The translations under genes were made by a program, and so were the position numbers. From Siphonodentalium dalli (lineage: Eukaryota > Mollusca > Scaphopoda > Gadilida > Siphonodentaliidae), in contig CP136066.1 of the NCBI GenBank assembly GCA_032622095.1, positions 189,136,716 to 189,200,715 on the forward strand: DNA of 64,000 bases, read 5' to 3'. The notes below the pieces were generated by a model. That model ran no database searches, was not told the origin of the DNA, and saw only the letters and a list, made by a program, of their open reading frames with translations. Shown here one piece after another: positions 46,301 to 52,508 of the stretch; position 1 is the stretch's first letter; every line of letters begins with the position of its first letter.

Positions 46301-48160
46301 AGAGCTCGAACAGTTGGGGCGCGGTAGCCCTTGGTCTGCTTTTCATTACATACCTGCCGTCGGTTTCTGCTGGTTTTGGGCTTGTGCCACAATCCTGATG
46401 CATCGTTAGTCCAATTTTTGTTTTTGTGGATTTCCACCTTAACGACATTGGAATTTCGGTTCCTGGCTGCCTTTCTGTCATTGATTCAGTAGCCTGTGAT
46501 TGGTCAGTTGGGTTTAACTGTGTTGGTGGGCATTTCCACATTTGGGAACGTCATCAGGGAAAAATGACATGGCTTATTGCATCTTAGTCGGTCATATCTC
46601 GAACTCCAGGCTTCAAACTAAGTTTCTGCTGTGAAACTCCAATTCTGAGCCATGTTCTTCATACGGCCTGAGCCTTGCAACGTATGTCTGTGTAATACCC
46701 ATTCGCTTCCCGGTCAGACTATTGGTCAATGAACCTCCTCCTTATCGACAATGGCATGTCTCCAAGTAGTTGGTGTCGGGCCCTTTCTTGGGAGCTTGCA
46801 GCTGGTTTTTCATCGGGCTCTCATCGTGTACTGGGACACGGCCCAACCCACTCAAGATTTGGTTCGGGGGTTGGTTCTATTGTTTTTAAAGGGGGTCTTC
46901 GTTATTACTTGCGGCTTTTGCTGCCTGGGTTAGCCTGTTAGGTGCGGTATTAGTATTTAGCCATCCCTGGGTTTATAATACCCGGCTGGGGATTTCTTGT
47001 CAACAGGTATTTTTCTATTTCCATTTCCTTAGAACATGGATGCTTCTCCCCTTTCGGGGGGGGGGGGGGGGGGGGGGGGGTTGTTACCCGTACCTTTCCC
47101 GGCAAGTACTCGGCTGATACATTATTAGCCCTAAGTTCCGATGCGAATGTCGTATCCATCTCCATGTCTTCTGAAGCTATTTACTTTACTTGCAGGGGTC
47201 TTAAACTCTTAAGTGGCCACTTTTTGTTCGTTTGAGCTTGCTGACAGGTATTAGTTTTAGGATGGAATATTACATTGGCTTATGGTCCTATTGTGCATGT
47301 GTGTATATATATATATATACATATATATCTATATGTCTGTGCATGTATATGTATATATTGTAGGTTATCAGGTCAATCCAGTTCTTTGATTCAGATGCAT
47401 AGCGGTGTTTTTGTTTCCTTATGGCCTCCACCTGTTAGAAAAATTCTATGCTTTACCATATAGTTCAGTGGGCAAGATACCTTTGACGGAGATACAATAT
47501 TTTCCTAAATAAGTAAAATATATATCTCCTAGAAGTATCTTGCCCACTGAACGCTGAGCTCCCTCCCAGGGTTTCTCACCCACCCCGCTCACGAGTAATG
47601 TCCTACTGGGGATAAAAAATATGGCGATTCCTTCACTACGTGTCAGAAATCACGTGATTACACGGGTCATGAACATGACAGAAGATATGTACCATAGAAT
47701 TTCGTACGTTTTTTTCAACTCGGAGAGTTAACCCCTCCTACTTGGGATAATATACCATATAGTTCAGTGGGCAAGATACTTCTAGGAGATATATATTTTA
47801 CTTATTTAGGAAAATATTGTTTCCGTTCAGATAGAAAATGTTTGAGTTATTGCACCATGTGTAAAGTGTCTACGGACAGACAGATGGATAGACGAATGGA
47901 CGAATGACGAGTGGTCATTCCGGACGTCGAGACTATGTTTACCCCACTATGGTATGGGTAAACATAAAAAACCTCCAAGAGGGCTTTGAAGACATGTTTA
48001 CCCATTTCCACTTCTGCTGGGATTGACCCTTCGGCCTATGTCAATGAATTTTGTCTGATTTCAGGCAATGTTCAACCAGTGTATGTTACAGAGTGAAGAC
48101 CTCATGAAAGCTGCCACGGCTGCGATGACGAAAGAAAAAGCAGAGTTCTCTAAATTATGA
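16164..48160 (+). CDS. ECH1: ECH1, delta(3,5)-delta(2,4)-dienoyl-CoA isomerase, multi-exon gene
   Basis: Coding exons recovered: 16164-16332, 23184-23272, 28054-28178, then one of 29751-29864 or 29918-30031, then 30948-31090, 41089-41239 and 48065-48160. All junctions are GT-AG and the phases join into one frame. Counted from the Met at 16193 with one copy of the alternative exon, the protein is 285 residues. Family words seen are [46 protein letters not shown] and terminal SKL. In rat ECH1 the catalytic acids are D176, E196 and D204; all three have counterparts here (GVDL, EVD, AADVG). The enzyme shifts conjugated dienes during beta-oxidation of unsaturated fatty acids in mitochondria and peroxisomes. 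The first coding exon, expected to hold a mitochondrial presequence, was not found upstream. Introns total about 31 kb, mostly repeats. Confidence 0.95.
16609..16809. repeat. 68-bp satellite, left part, about 3 units
   Basis: Units begin gggataactactcatcaatg and end 'ctgaacatttcctat'. The array continues after the large palindrome at 19110. Just left of it (16574-16603) is 'aatgtttagacattaagttc', resembling one arm of the hairpin at 23336-23400, which suggests that the array grew from a MITE with that end. Confidence 0.85.
16812..19107. mobile_element. 2.3-kb imperfect palindromic element in ECH1 intron
   Basis: The left end GTCCATTACATTTATG pairs with the right end CATAAATGCACTGGAC, with TA on both sides (16810-16811, 19108-19109). 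The inverted arms extend almost to the centre near 17950 with clear but imperfect pairing, for example 'gaacaaattgt' at 17473 with 'acaatttgttc' at 18413. It interrupts one unit of the 68-bp satellite. No protein is encoded; ORFs at 16778 and 18936 are arm artefacts. Confidence 0.75.
19110..19905. repeat. 68-bp satellite, right part, about 12 units
   Basis: Direct repeats of the unit seen at 16609, with a few variant words (atggttaaac, agggttgaac, gaacagttctta). Variants alternate along the array, suggesting higher-order duplication of two- or three-unit blocks. It is intronic and non-coding. Confidence 0.9.
19906..20800. other. Intronic, no gene recognised
   Basis: AT-rich DNA. A 30-base block at 20085-20114 is similar (about 27 of 30) on the opposite strand to 45574-45603 inside the DIRS-like element. 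A minus-strand ORF at 20025-20216 covers it but has no recognised domain. Confidence 0.35.
20801..21090. repeat. Interspersed repeat with TGTTTACCCATACC hairpin end
   Basis: It starts with a small hairpin (tacccataccatagtatggta), followed by 'gtccggattgaccactcgtc', a GTCT microsatellite and 'gagttatgaccctttttcga'. Inverted copies lie at about 51890-52318 and, split by the DIRS-like element, at about 42183-42450 plus 47821-47973. A 147-codon ORF through it is an artefact of the microsatellite. Confidence 0.65.
21091..22700. other. Intronic, no gene recognised
   Basis: AT-rich intron with no clear repeats or exons. A G-run lies near 22240-22255. TTAACCCTTT-like words occur at about 21560 and 22550 and may be worn MITE ends. 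Confidence 0.35.
22710..23095. repeat. Interspersed repeat with 'aaaacggccgtat' start
   Basis: The left end 'cgttcgaaaaaacggccgta' and the right end 'ttgtcacgcccagcgaagct' match those of a longer copy at 37560-38600. Between them are diverged direct repeats containing 'ggatgataactttggttt' and 'aggtcaagttcgaat'. It is non-coding and ends about 90 bp before an ECH1 exon. Confidence 0.65.
23184..23272 (+). CDS. ECH1: ECH1 exon B
   Basis: The acceptor tract tttctttctctctcag ends at 23183 and the donor gtatgt begins at 23273. It encodes (S)[16 protein letters not shown], then [13 protein letters not shown] and the first base of a Gly. This is the crotonase segment ending in the loop that supplies the first oxyanion-hole NH. 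It joins in frame with 16332 (AG + T gives Ser, where vertebrates have Arg). Confidence 0.95.
23336..23400. repeat. Small hairpin related to the 68-bp satellite
   Basis: The arm ggaatgttcagataataagt followed by tcaacaaa is mirrored after a 7-base loop. The right arm is the same sequence as the end of the satellite unit (aacttattatctgaacattt). It may be a minimal MITE from which the array expanded. Confidence 0.7.
23503..23963. mobile_element. Hairpin-ended hAT-type MITE, copy 2
   Basis: Ends CAAGCCTGAGTTTAGTGTGC and its complement enclose 461 bp. Exact 8-bp target duplications TCAGTAAT lie at 23495-23502 and 23964-23971. Both inverted ends are internally palindromic, as in the other copies. 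Confidence 0.9.
24046..24872. repeat. 32-bp minisatellite, about 26 copies
   Basis: The unit gggatcaaaataggctgata plus attacttgtctg is repeated about 26 times with scattered variants (ataaaaatagg, cttataataac). It lies between two copies of the hAT-type MITE in an ECH1 intron. Uneven spread of variants suggests repeated unequal exchange. Confidence 0.93.
24891..25305. mobile_element. Hairpin-ended hAT-type MITE, copy 3
   Basis: Exact 8-bp duplications CTGAAGTC flank the element (24883-24890 and 25306-25313). The ends are the CAAGCCTTGAAAT variant of the family. Internal sequence has 'ttctggcaagtatctatag', a subtype shared with copies at 28762 and 48846. Confidence 0.88.
25306..25575. other. 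Intronic, nothing recognised
   Basis: Short AT-rich spacer between two elements, without ORFs or repeats that I can identify. Confidence 0.4.
25576..27326. mobile_element. piggyBac-like MITE (CCCTTTACCCAACA ends) split by another repeat
   Basis: TTAA flanks both ends (25572-25575 and 27327-27330). Ends CCCTTTACCCAACAGAAC and GTTCTGTTGGGTAAAGGG match the intact 392-bp copy at 39948-40339. The left hairpin core (25729-25795) is complete. The second core is broken by a repeat of about 1.4 kb (about 25870-27262); about 30 bp of the intact copy are missing at the junction. Confidence 0.8.
25870..27262. repeat. Helitron-like or unclassified repeat with seven units of about 160 bp
   Basis: It begins with the hairpin agctcaacttacttttgtaa gtttgagct and ends with 'gttgagctacagtgtcattg acactttcat', which forms a terminal hairpin. 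Between are about seven direct repeats of roughly 160 bp, each with 'ggctacaggtcgtac', 'gggaacgagtcattttgggg' and the word CCATCTTGGAT (26071, 26226, 26390, 26554, 26709 variant, 26874, 27022 variant). A single 3' hairpin without inverted ends fits Helitron-type elements, but no replicase is present. Confidence 0.6.
27331..28053. other. Intronic, no gene recognised
   Basis: AT-rich DNA up to the next ECH1 exon. A 71-codon minus-strand ORF at 27480-27695 shows no familiar domain. Confidence 0.35.
28054..28178 (+). CDS. ECH1: ECH1 exon C
   Basis: The acceptor tatattttaacag ends at 28053 and the donor gtagtg follows 28178. It completes the Gly begun in exon B and reads [17 protein letters not shown], then [19 protein letters not shown] and TVIEK. 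It matches the family region around IDLMDM and RYQETFNVIE. The exon ends in phase 0, the phase used by the duplicated exon that follows. Confidence 0.95.
28426..28503. mobile_element. Fragment of the hAT-type MITE
   Basis: Only the left end and half of its palindrome are present, from aagcttgagtttcgtgtgcc to 'gatgctatcctgcatagt'. After that the sequence is unrelated, so it is a truncated copy. Confidence 0.75.
28762..29184. mobile_element. Hairpin-ended hAT-type MITE, copy 5
   Basis: Ends CAAGCCTGGATATAATGTGT and its complement. Flanks atccttag (left) and gtccttag (right) agree at 7 of 8 bases, a slightly worn target duplication. The second hairpin is shortened. It lies between ECH1 exons C and D. 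Confidence 0.83.
29395..29592. other. tRNA-like fragment and piggyBac-MITE right end
   Basis: At about 29403-29422 'ggtggctcaattggtaagg' resembles a tRNA/SINE A box, but no B box follows at the right distance. At 29521-29588 is the right end of a CCCTTYCATGA-type MITE: half of the hairpin core, then 'ccagtcatggaaggg' and TTAA at 29589. Confidence 0.4.
29672..29725 (+). pseudogene. Truncated third copy of ECH1 exon D
   Basis: After a good acceptor (ctctatttgcag to 29671) the sequence encodes [10 protein letters not shown], matching the first ten residues of exon D ([10 protein letters not shown]). It then runs into 'cttatgttttacctatgtag', equivalent to the intron before the next copy, and stops at 29725. 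About 84 nt of the exon are deleted. Splicing into this copy would truncate the protein. Confidence 0.75.
29751..29864 (+). CDS. ECH1: ECH1 exon D1, first of two tandem alternative exons
   Basis: The acceptor is cctgtaattgcag to 29750 and the donor gtcagg from 29865. The exon is exactly 38 codons, phase 0 on both sides: [19 protein letters not shown], then [19 protein letters not shown]. It covers the second oxyanion-hole loop and the catalytic Asp equivalent to rat D176 (GVD). It has GAG where most ECH1 proteins, and exon D2, have GGG. It differs from D2 at seven nucleotides, three of them changing amino acids. Confidence 0.9.
29865..29917 (+). other. 53-bp intron between the alternative exons
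   Basis: This GT...AG interval has donor gtcagggactttc and acceptor tttacctgtaattacag. It is a diverged copy of the sequence before D1, with a repeat unit of 167 bp. At 53 bp it is probably too short to be spliced efficiently in most animals, which would stop D1 and D2 from being joined. Confidence 0.7.
29918..30031 (+). CDS. ECH1: ECH1 exon D2, second of two tandem alternative exons
   Basis: Acceptor tgtaattacag to 29917 and donor gttagg from 30032. It encodes [19 protein letters not shown], then [19 protein letters not shown]. The GGGVD motif is the canonical ECH1 form. Using D1 and D2 together would keep the frame but insert 38 extra residues in the catalytic core, so one or the other is expected. 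Confidence 0.93.
30588..30720. mobile_element. Half of a mariner-type hairpin MITE
   Basis: It starts TA-CAGTAATGCCCTAAATAATC and matches the left arm of the complete element at 55327-55539 up to its centre ('gtgagagctttctgatgaat'). The right arm is missing. Confidence 0.7.
30948..31090 (+). CDS. ECH1: ECH1 exon E
   Basis: The acceptor ttattatattcag ends at 30947 and the donor gttagt starts at 31091. It encodes [19 protein letters not shown], then [17 protein letters not shown] and [11 protein letters not shown]. The first Glu and the Asp of AADVG correspond to catalytic E196 and D204 of the rat enzyme. The exon ends with two bases of the following Ser codon. Confidence 0.96.
32640..33730. 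repeat. Tandem units of about 172 bp with AAGATGGCGGCC words
   Basis: AAGATGGCG-type words occur at 32661, 32835, 33198, 33371 (variant), 33543 and 33707 (variant). The last four are spaced about 164-173 bp, next to 'catcagtgagcattattgtc'-like sequence. The mirror set lies at about 36230-37290. The word is close to the YY1 binding consensus. Confidence 0.6.
33960..36000. other. Central part of the 4.9-kb palindrome, no intact gene
   Basis: This more diverged inverted region contains words such as 'gtgctagtttgtggacatgc' on the left and 'gcatacccacaaactagcac'-like sequence on the right. It might derive from a once coding segment, but stop codons break every frame and no domain was recognised. 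Confidence 0.4.
37556..38600. repeat. Interspersed repeat with 'acgcccg...cacgcccagcg' ends
   Basis: It starts 'atacgcccgtttgaaaaaac ggccgta' and ends 'cacgcccagcgtagctcttg'. Inside are about five direct repeats of 120-150 bp built around 'tccggatgataactttagtt', 'caagttcgaatttgggttc' and 'ggagttatgcccctt'. A shorter copy is at 22710-23095. Overlapping ORFs at 37768-38106 are repeat artefacts. Confidence 0.75.
38601..39169. other. Intronic, no gene recognised
   Basis: Mixed-composition intron sequence with a C run near 38717-38727. No exon or repeat boundary is visible. Confidence 0.35.
39170..39640. repeat. Second copy of the 3040-3470 repeat
   Basis: It shares long blocks with the copy at the left of the window, in the same orientation. 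The ends 'ttaaaggtacgcaatcc' and 'gattcagtatctttaaa' are loosely inverted, so it may be an old TIR element. Confidence 0.6.
39948..40339. mobile_element. piggyBac-like MITE, intact 392-bp copy
   Basis: TTAA at 39944-39947 and 40340-40343. Ends CCCTTTACCCAACA and TGTTGGGTAAAGGG. It carries two hairpin cores (40097-40166 and 40244-40315), and serves as the intact reference for the split copy at 25576-27326. Confidence 0.87.
40344..41088. other. Intronic, nothing recognised
   Basis: AT-rich intron sequence leading to the next ECH1 acceptor. No repeats or ORFs of note. Confidence 0.35.
41089..41239 (+). CDS. ECH1: ECH1 exon F
   Basis: The acceptor cctcttcttttcag ends at 41088 and the donor gtaagt starts at 41240. 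It encodes (S)[19 protein letters not shown], then [16 protein letters not shown] and [23 protein letters not shown] and YSRDHSV are strong ECH1 words. It forms the C-terminal helical part that closes over the active site and contributes to oligomer contacts in crotonases. Confidence 0.96.
41370..41800. repeat. Fragments of interspersed repeats
   Basis: At 41385-41500 is a diverged piece of the 'caatcaaatttggt' repeat type. At about 41560-41605 'gaggccgatcatgatcggca' is the reverse complement of sequence at 22670-22710. At 41720-41770 is the right end of a hairpin-core MITE ('catatataagagaatgcact'). Confidence 0.45.
42183..42450. repeat. Left half of an interspersed repeat split by the DIRS-like element
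   Basis: It contains 'gggccatatctcagtta', 'cgaacttgatctgtcttttg' and 'gagaaattcatatacaaaat', matching the intact copy near 51905-51950. The right half resumes at 47821. Confidence 0.6.
42463..42630. repeat. Left inverted terminal repeat of the DIRS-like element
   Basis: From ggtatctttcccactgaact to 'gaatcgccatatttttt'. It pairs almost perfectly with 47617-47780; I see only two or three mismatches. It includes the palindrome atcacgtgat. Confidence 0.8.
43391..45150. repeat. Repeated blocks inside the DIRS-like element
   Basis: A block of about 115 bp with cores gtaattagcactcgg and 'ggctacccatcgaaccc' occurs at about 43440-43560 and 43908-44025, and in part at 45063-45145. A second shared block (cgtttcgaggtcccaagaat and variant) precedes the first and third. 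They are non-coding direct repeats of unknown role. Confidence 0.6.
45285..45357 (+). repeat. tRNA-derived SINE head or tRNA pseudogene
   Basis: The sequence has an A-box-like 'ggtggttatgccatcggact' and, at the right distance, a B box 'gggttcgaccatcc'. Together these make an internal RNA polymerase III promoter typical of tRNA-derived SINEs. The cloverleaf stems do not obviously pair, so it is not a functional tRNA. Confidence 0.4.
45715..45855 (+). pseudogene. Decayed reverse-transcriptase fragment (DIRS type)
   Basis: In one frame residues read [19 protein letters not shown] followed by QNTVDMM, resembling the reverse-transcriptase catalytic box (YIDD, here YIDE) and following strand in DIRS/Ngaro elements. 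Just upstream, in another frame, [12 protein letters not shown] resembles the preceding helix, so a frameshift separates them. The loss of the second Asp and the stops mean that it is inactive. The similarity is by eye. Confidence 0.45.
47050..47082. repeat. G homopolymer
   Basis: A run of more than 20 G lies near 47057-47080 inside the DIRS-like element. It could form a quadruplex, and its length in the assembly is uncertain. Confidence 0.85.
47453..47547. repeat. Internal complementary region of the DIRS-like element
   Basis: Bases 47453-47494 are the reverse complement of the left end (42450-42490), and 47486-47547 of the right end (47763-47820). The junction falls at 'gata|caatatttt', so the block is a complement of the two ends joined as in a circle. 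Confidence 0.8.
47821..47973. repeat. Right half of the split interspersed repeat
   Basis: It runs from 'ttccgttcagatagaaaatg' through a GACA-rich stretch to the terminal hairpin 'ccactatggtatgggtaaac'. It completes the copy that begins at 42183. Confidence 0.65.
48065..48160 (+). CDS. ECH1: ECH1 last exon with peroxisomal signal SKL
   Basis: The acceptor tttcag...'tgatttcag' ends at 48064. It reads [20 protein letters not shown], then [11 protein letters not shown] and a TGA at 48158. The terminal tripeptide SKL is the canonical PTS1 peroxisomal import signal, conserved with vertebrate ECH1, where a presequence also sends protein to mitochondria. Confidence 0.95.
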   Translation, partial: AMFNQCMLQSEDLMKAATAAMTKEKAEFSKL

Positions 48161-49725
48161 TCAGAACCAGCACTTTAAAAGATACAAGAACAATCACTCA
48201 TCCGTTATACCCATTGAGTCTGACACTTTATTTAAACCGGTCAAACAGCTGAGTCTTGTACTAGCAGCTTGGGGCAGTGTCACTTAAGCTAGACCAAGAT
48301 CTCATAACAATCAACTGGGTCTAGAGAATAAATTATGCAATGAAATTACTCGCTTAAATCAATCAATAGCTTCCTGCAAAATGCAATGAATATTCACACT
48401 TTTTCAAACGTTAACAAAGTTACCCATAGTACCTGTTTTGGGTTCAAAACCAACTTCATAACTGGAATTATCAGACAGAAATCATGTACCTAATAGAATT
48501 GTTTTTGAGATTGAAATTTATTAATCCAGTTTGTATTGATTTTACTAGGGTTGTATACTATATCCTAGTTAATTGACTGCCATATTCTAAATAAGGAGAT
48601 GATGCAATGTTACAAAGATCAGATAGATTGTTTACCATTATATGATTTATCACCATTTCCTTCTTGTTTATTATACATTTGCAGCTACCTCACAATTGCC
48701 TTTTGATGTTATGATAAATCCTGTGAAGGTTAAATCATGCATAGCAGTTTGCTCCTGTTTTCTTCGACTAAACTGGCTTGACGGAAAGTATAAACTGACC
48801 AGTGCAACTTGTTTCAACTTCTTGCCATCTCACTTGAAGCTGAACTAAGCCATGAACTAATGTCTGACATTTGCAGAATGAGGTTCCCAGAGGGTGAATA
48901 AAGTGATGCTACCCTATCACCCACTTCACCCTCTGGGGACCTCATTCTGCATAGGCCTCATCTTCTGGGAAGTATCTATATATAGTCTCAACATAACATT
49001 GTTTTAGTTACCTTTTCCCCTTCTGTTCAGTTTCTATATTCCATAATTTGCAGAAGATAAATTGCATCATTGAGGTGACCTGTGGGTGAACATCATTAAA
49101 CTTCAACTGGGAAACTTCAATCTGATCCTAGGTCTCCCATAGCAGAATTAGGTTCCCAGAGGGTGAATTTGGTGATTCTAGCCCACCGGGTGGGATAACA
49201 TCATTAAATTCACCCTTTGGGGACCTCATTCTGCAATGTCAGATACACTATTTCAAGGCTTGAGCAGAACAATAAAAACTATCTTTAATTTACTCTATGA
49301 GTTTAAATTTGGTTTTGATTCAAAACGATGTCAATTAAATTAGAAATTTGACCGGATATCTTGAGATTTGCAAGGCAATATTCAAAATGTTACAAATTCT
49401 TGTTCATCTCAAAATATCAGGAATTTACCATGTAATATTGGTCATATTAATGTCTGAATACATTGAAGATGGTCGCAAAGTTAAATCTAAACTATTTATT
49501 ATGTTCATAAAACAAATTAGGTTGAGGTTTTGTGGCCCATGCTAAGAAGTTTTATGATTAATGATCACAAATTATTCCTTGCCATCACATTTAACCAAAC
49601 ATTTATTTAAACAGATGCTGAATATATATTGATGAAATGTCATTTATTCCTTTAATGACATGTTTGATTATTTCGAATCATGTATTTTATATTGATGTTA
49701 ATGAATTGTTGAATAAATTATTTTG
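48161..49725 (+). other. ECH1: ECH1 3' UTR and candidate poly(A) signals
   Basis: AATAAA occurs at 48327-48332, 167 bp after the stop, and at 49712-49717, followed by a T-rich tract. If the distal site is used, the 3' UTR contains a whole MITE (48846-49262). Which site is used cannot be told from sequence. Confidence 0.5.
48846..49262. mobile_element. Hairpin-ended hAT-type MITE, copy 6
   Basis: Flanks agctgaac (48838-48845) and agcagaac (49263-49270) match at 7 of 8 bases. The left end is worn (TAAGCCATGAACTAATGTCT) and the right end is CTATTTCAAGGCTTG. Confidence 0.82.
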
Positions 49726-49973
49726 AAAGACTGTTTTTTTTCCTGCCTCACATTTCTGTAGATAGTACATACATTTTAATTTGAACTCTTTAATAGTGTG
49801 TAATATTGCCATTCGAAGATAATTGAAACCAGTGATTTTTCCTTTCGCCTTGAATTCTGATTTGTTGAGGCAACAACAATCTTTTTAAGTCTAGCATAAA
49901 TGCCTGCATACCTTACTAGTATTTAAATGTTGTGCAGTACTATCTTTGATCTGATGACAGTTTCAGTTCTTAA

Positions 49974-50225
49974 CCCTTCCATGACTGGAGCTTCTTGAAA
50001 TTTTGCGAAAACCCTGTGCCAATGCATTCTTTTATATATGCGAGTCTCCCATTGGGAGCCTCATATATAAGAGAATACGTTTTCCTAACAATATTTACCT
50101 TGACCTTGCAAGCCAGTGCATGCTCTTATATATGTGAGGCTCCCTATGGGAACTCGCATATATAAGAGAATGCACTGGCACAGGATCTTTAATGCTGCAA
50201 AAGCATTGATCCCATCATGAAAAGG
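49974..50225. mobile_element. piggyBac-like MITE with two hairpin cores
   Basis: TTAA at 49970-49973 followed by CCCTTCCATGACTGGAGC. Hairpin cores lie at about 50018-50080 and 50112-50180. The right end 'catcatgaaaaggtat' is degenerate and no longer TTAA. Confidence 0.7.
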
Positions 50226-51880
50226 TATATAGCACACAATCATAACGTATTTACCTTGTGCATCATCAATTAGAATTTGCAGAATGTGGTCCTCAGAAAG
50301 TGAATTTAGTGATACTTTAGTGAATAAGAAATTCTAAACTTGACGAAAATTGCCTACATATTCTGTGACAGACTGTGTTTATATCTGGAAATAATATCAC
50401 CAATGCCACATATACCCAAAAAGTACTACTTTTTCTGCAACTGCATCACTGCTTTTACCCCTTCTCCCTAATGCTACACATATCTGCTGCAGGAAAATCC
50501 CTAAATAGCAACATTGAGTAAATTGTCAATGCTGAAATAACAGCTTTAAACGCTGATCACACCTGATATTTAGCACAAGTATGTGGTGGTATTGGCAAGA
50601 TATTTTCAAACAACAAGATTATGAAAATGAACATTATGTATTGCGTGGTAGCATACTTCAGTTGTAAAGTGCCAACTGAAGTAATTTGAACAAAATTATC
50701 TACTAAGAAACCGGAAATTAGTTTTACAAAAATGTGCCATCTCGGGTGCGATGGGGTGCTAATCTATTGAAGAGATGAGTGTTTATTTACAGTAGTATAA
50801 CCATTGCGTCATACATGGTTTATTATCACGGAGAGTGTTGAAAATTCCGGAAATGTAACCAGTAGTTATACGGCAAGGGTATGGACTTCAGTTTCTGCAT
50901 TACGTTCAACAATTTACCAGCATGTCAAATGAAACTACAACGCCCTCTATGGTGGAACATTCCTTTGTGTGCTGCATGCCTGAAATTATTATTTTTGACC
51001 CGACTGTTGGATTCTAAGCAGAAAACCCGAACTTTTAAAGACGTAAATCATTGGATTTGATTTCCGTTGCAGTGACCTATATATTACCAACACATATTGT
51101 CACTCCTGGGTTGTTATACAATATGTTGCTTTTGGCGTGGCATGGCTTAAGAGTTTCGGCCATTTTGATAGCCATTTCATGGCCGCGATTGAATTTTCTG
51201 TCCATGTCACTATTGCTCCCATACCCGATTTTCACACAAACTGGTATAACTAATTCCTGTGCCACAATATATCGTTTACTGAAATATTTCAAGAACTGAT
51301 GTGATATAGACAACCATTTGGATGCCATCTTGGATAACAAAGTTTCCCCAAAGCGGATTTTAGATATTTTATACTGAAGACTCTCCTGCGACTTTTGACA
51401 TCAAAATCGCCTTCTTACAAATTTCTTCCAGGTTGACCTATCGTTTCGCGTACCACAGCCATGCTATCAAAGGCGTTGCACTCTGCGACTTTTGACCCCA
51501 TGTGACCTATATAGCATAATGATGTCCAGTTCATGCCCAATCATGATGCAATTAGAAATTCATTTCCATCATTTTGATATATGACATGGCCCATACTCCA
51601 TGTCATATTGGTGAGGTTTTTTGCCACCTAAACAGAATCCATCGAAAAATTACATGGGTACTGCCAGAAATGATGCCAGTTATCATATTTTGCGCACAGA
51701 TCTCATGGAGGATTTTTGATATGTGGTTGTGAAAAAGGTCCCTGCACACCATGAACATATTTTCAACTCTGTACAAATTTTGTCTATGTTAGGCCATATT
51801 TCTTGTATGTTGACTGGACTAGTATGCACTGCCCTGTGTTTGGCCAGTTCTCTCAGGACAAACATTATGAGGGCTATAAA
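50226..51880. other. No gene recognised
   Basis: AT-rich DNA. At 50275-50320 'tttgcagaatgtggtcctca' is a diverged scrap of the hAT-type MITE end. ORFs around 51051-51340 overlap on both strands and match nothing that I know. Confidence 0.35.
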
Positions 51881-52320
51881 TAACTCTCAATTCAATATTC
51901 GAACTCGATCTGTATTTTGAGTTGAGAAACTCACATACCAAATTTTGTTCCGAGCAGATGAAAAATGGTTGATTTATCGAAACGTGTGAATTCTACATCA
52001 AAGGGCCATAACTCTGTAAAAGAACATCGGATCAAATGCATATTCGAACTTGATCTGTATTTTGGGCTGAGAAACTCACATATCAAGTTTGAGTTATGGC
52101 AGCATGAGTGAATTATAAGTTGAAAAAGGGCCATAACTCTAAAAAAAAACTAATGAAATCCATATTCGAACTCGCTCTGTATTTTTGGATAGAAAATGTT
52201 TCAGTTATCGCATTATGCGTAAAGTGTCTACAGATGGATGGACGGACGGATGAACGATGAGTGGTTAATCCGGACGTCGACACTATGTGTACCATACTAA
52301 GGTATGGGTACACATACATA
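51881..52320. repeat. Interspersed repeat, inverted copy of 20801-21090 type
   Basis: It has three diverged units with 'gggccataactct' and 'cgaacttgatctgtattttg', then 'ggatggacggacgg', 'ccggacgtcgacactatgtg' and the terminal hairpin 'accatactaaggtatgggta'. The unit at 51927-51960 gives the uninterrupted version of the DIRS insertion site. Confidence 0.65.
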
Positions 52321-52508
52321 TAAACTAATGAGTATTTCAGAACAAACTAGCAAATGCTCGTAAGTCAAAATTCTATGTTTTGTATCAAATTCTCCTATAT
52401 TGCGTTTTTGCACTTTTGAATGTGTGCATGCATAGTATCATTGATTAGATGGAGCACTGAGTGGCTGTGATTCAAAACCTTTTGAACCACGTGACTCCCC
52501 ACCGTGAC

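Larger units (their letters stand above)
42451..47820. mobile_element. DIRS-like retrotransposon with inverted terminal repeats and ICR
   Basis: Near-identical inverted terminal repeats of about 165 bp lie at about 42463-42630 and 47617-47780. Outer ends differ: atctccgtcaaaggtatctt on the left, 'tttaggaaaatattgt' on the right. An internal block at about 47453-47547 is the reverse complement of the right outer end joined to the left outer end, which is the internal complementary region of DIRS elements. The flanks fit an uninterrupted related site near 51944 with no target duplication, as expected for tyrosine-recombinase elements. A decayed reverse-transcriptase motif is at 45733. It lies in the last ECH1 intron. 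Reading frames are broken throughout. Confidence 0.72.
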
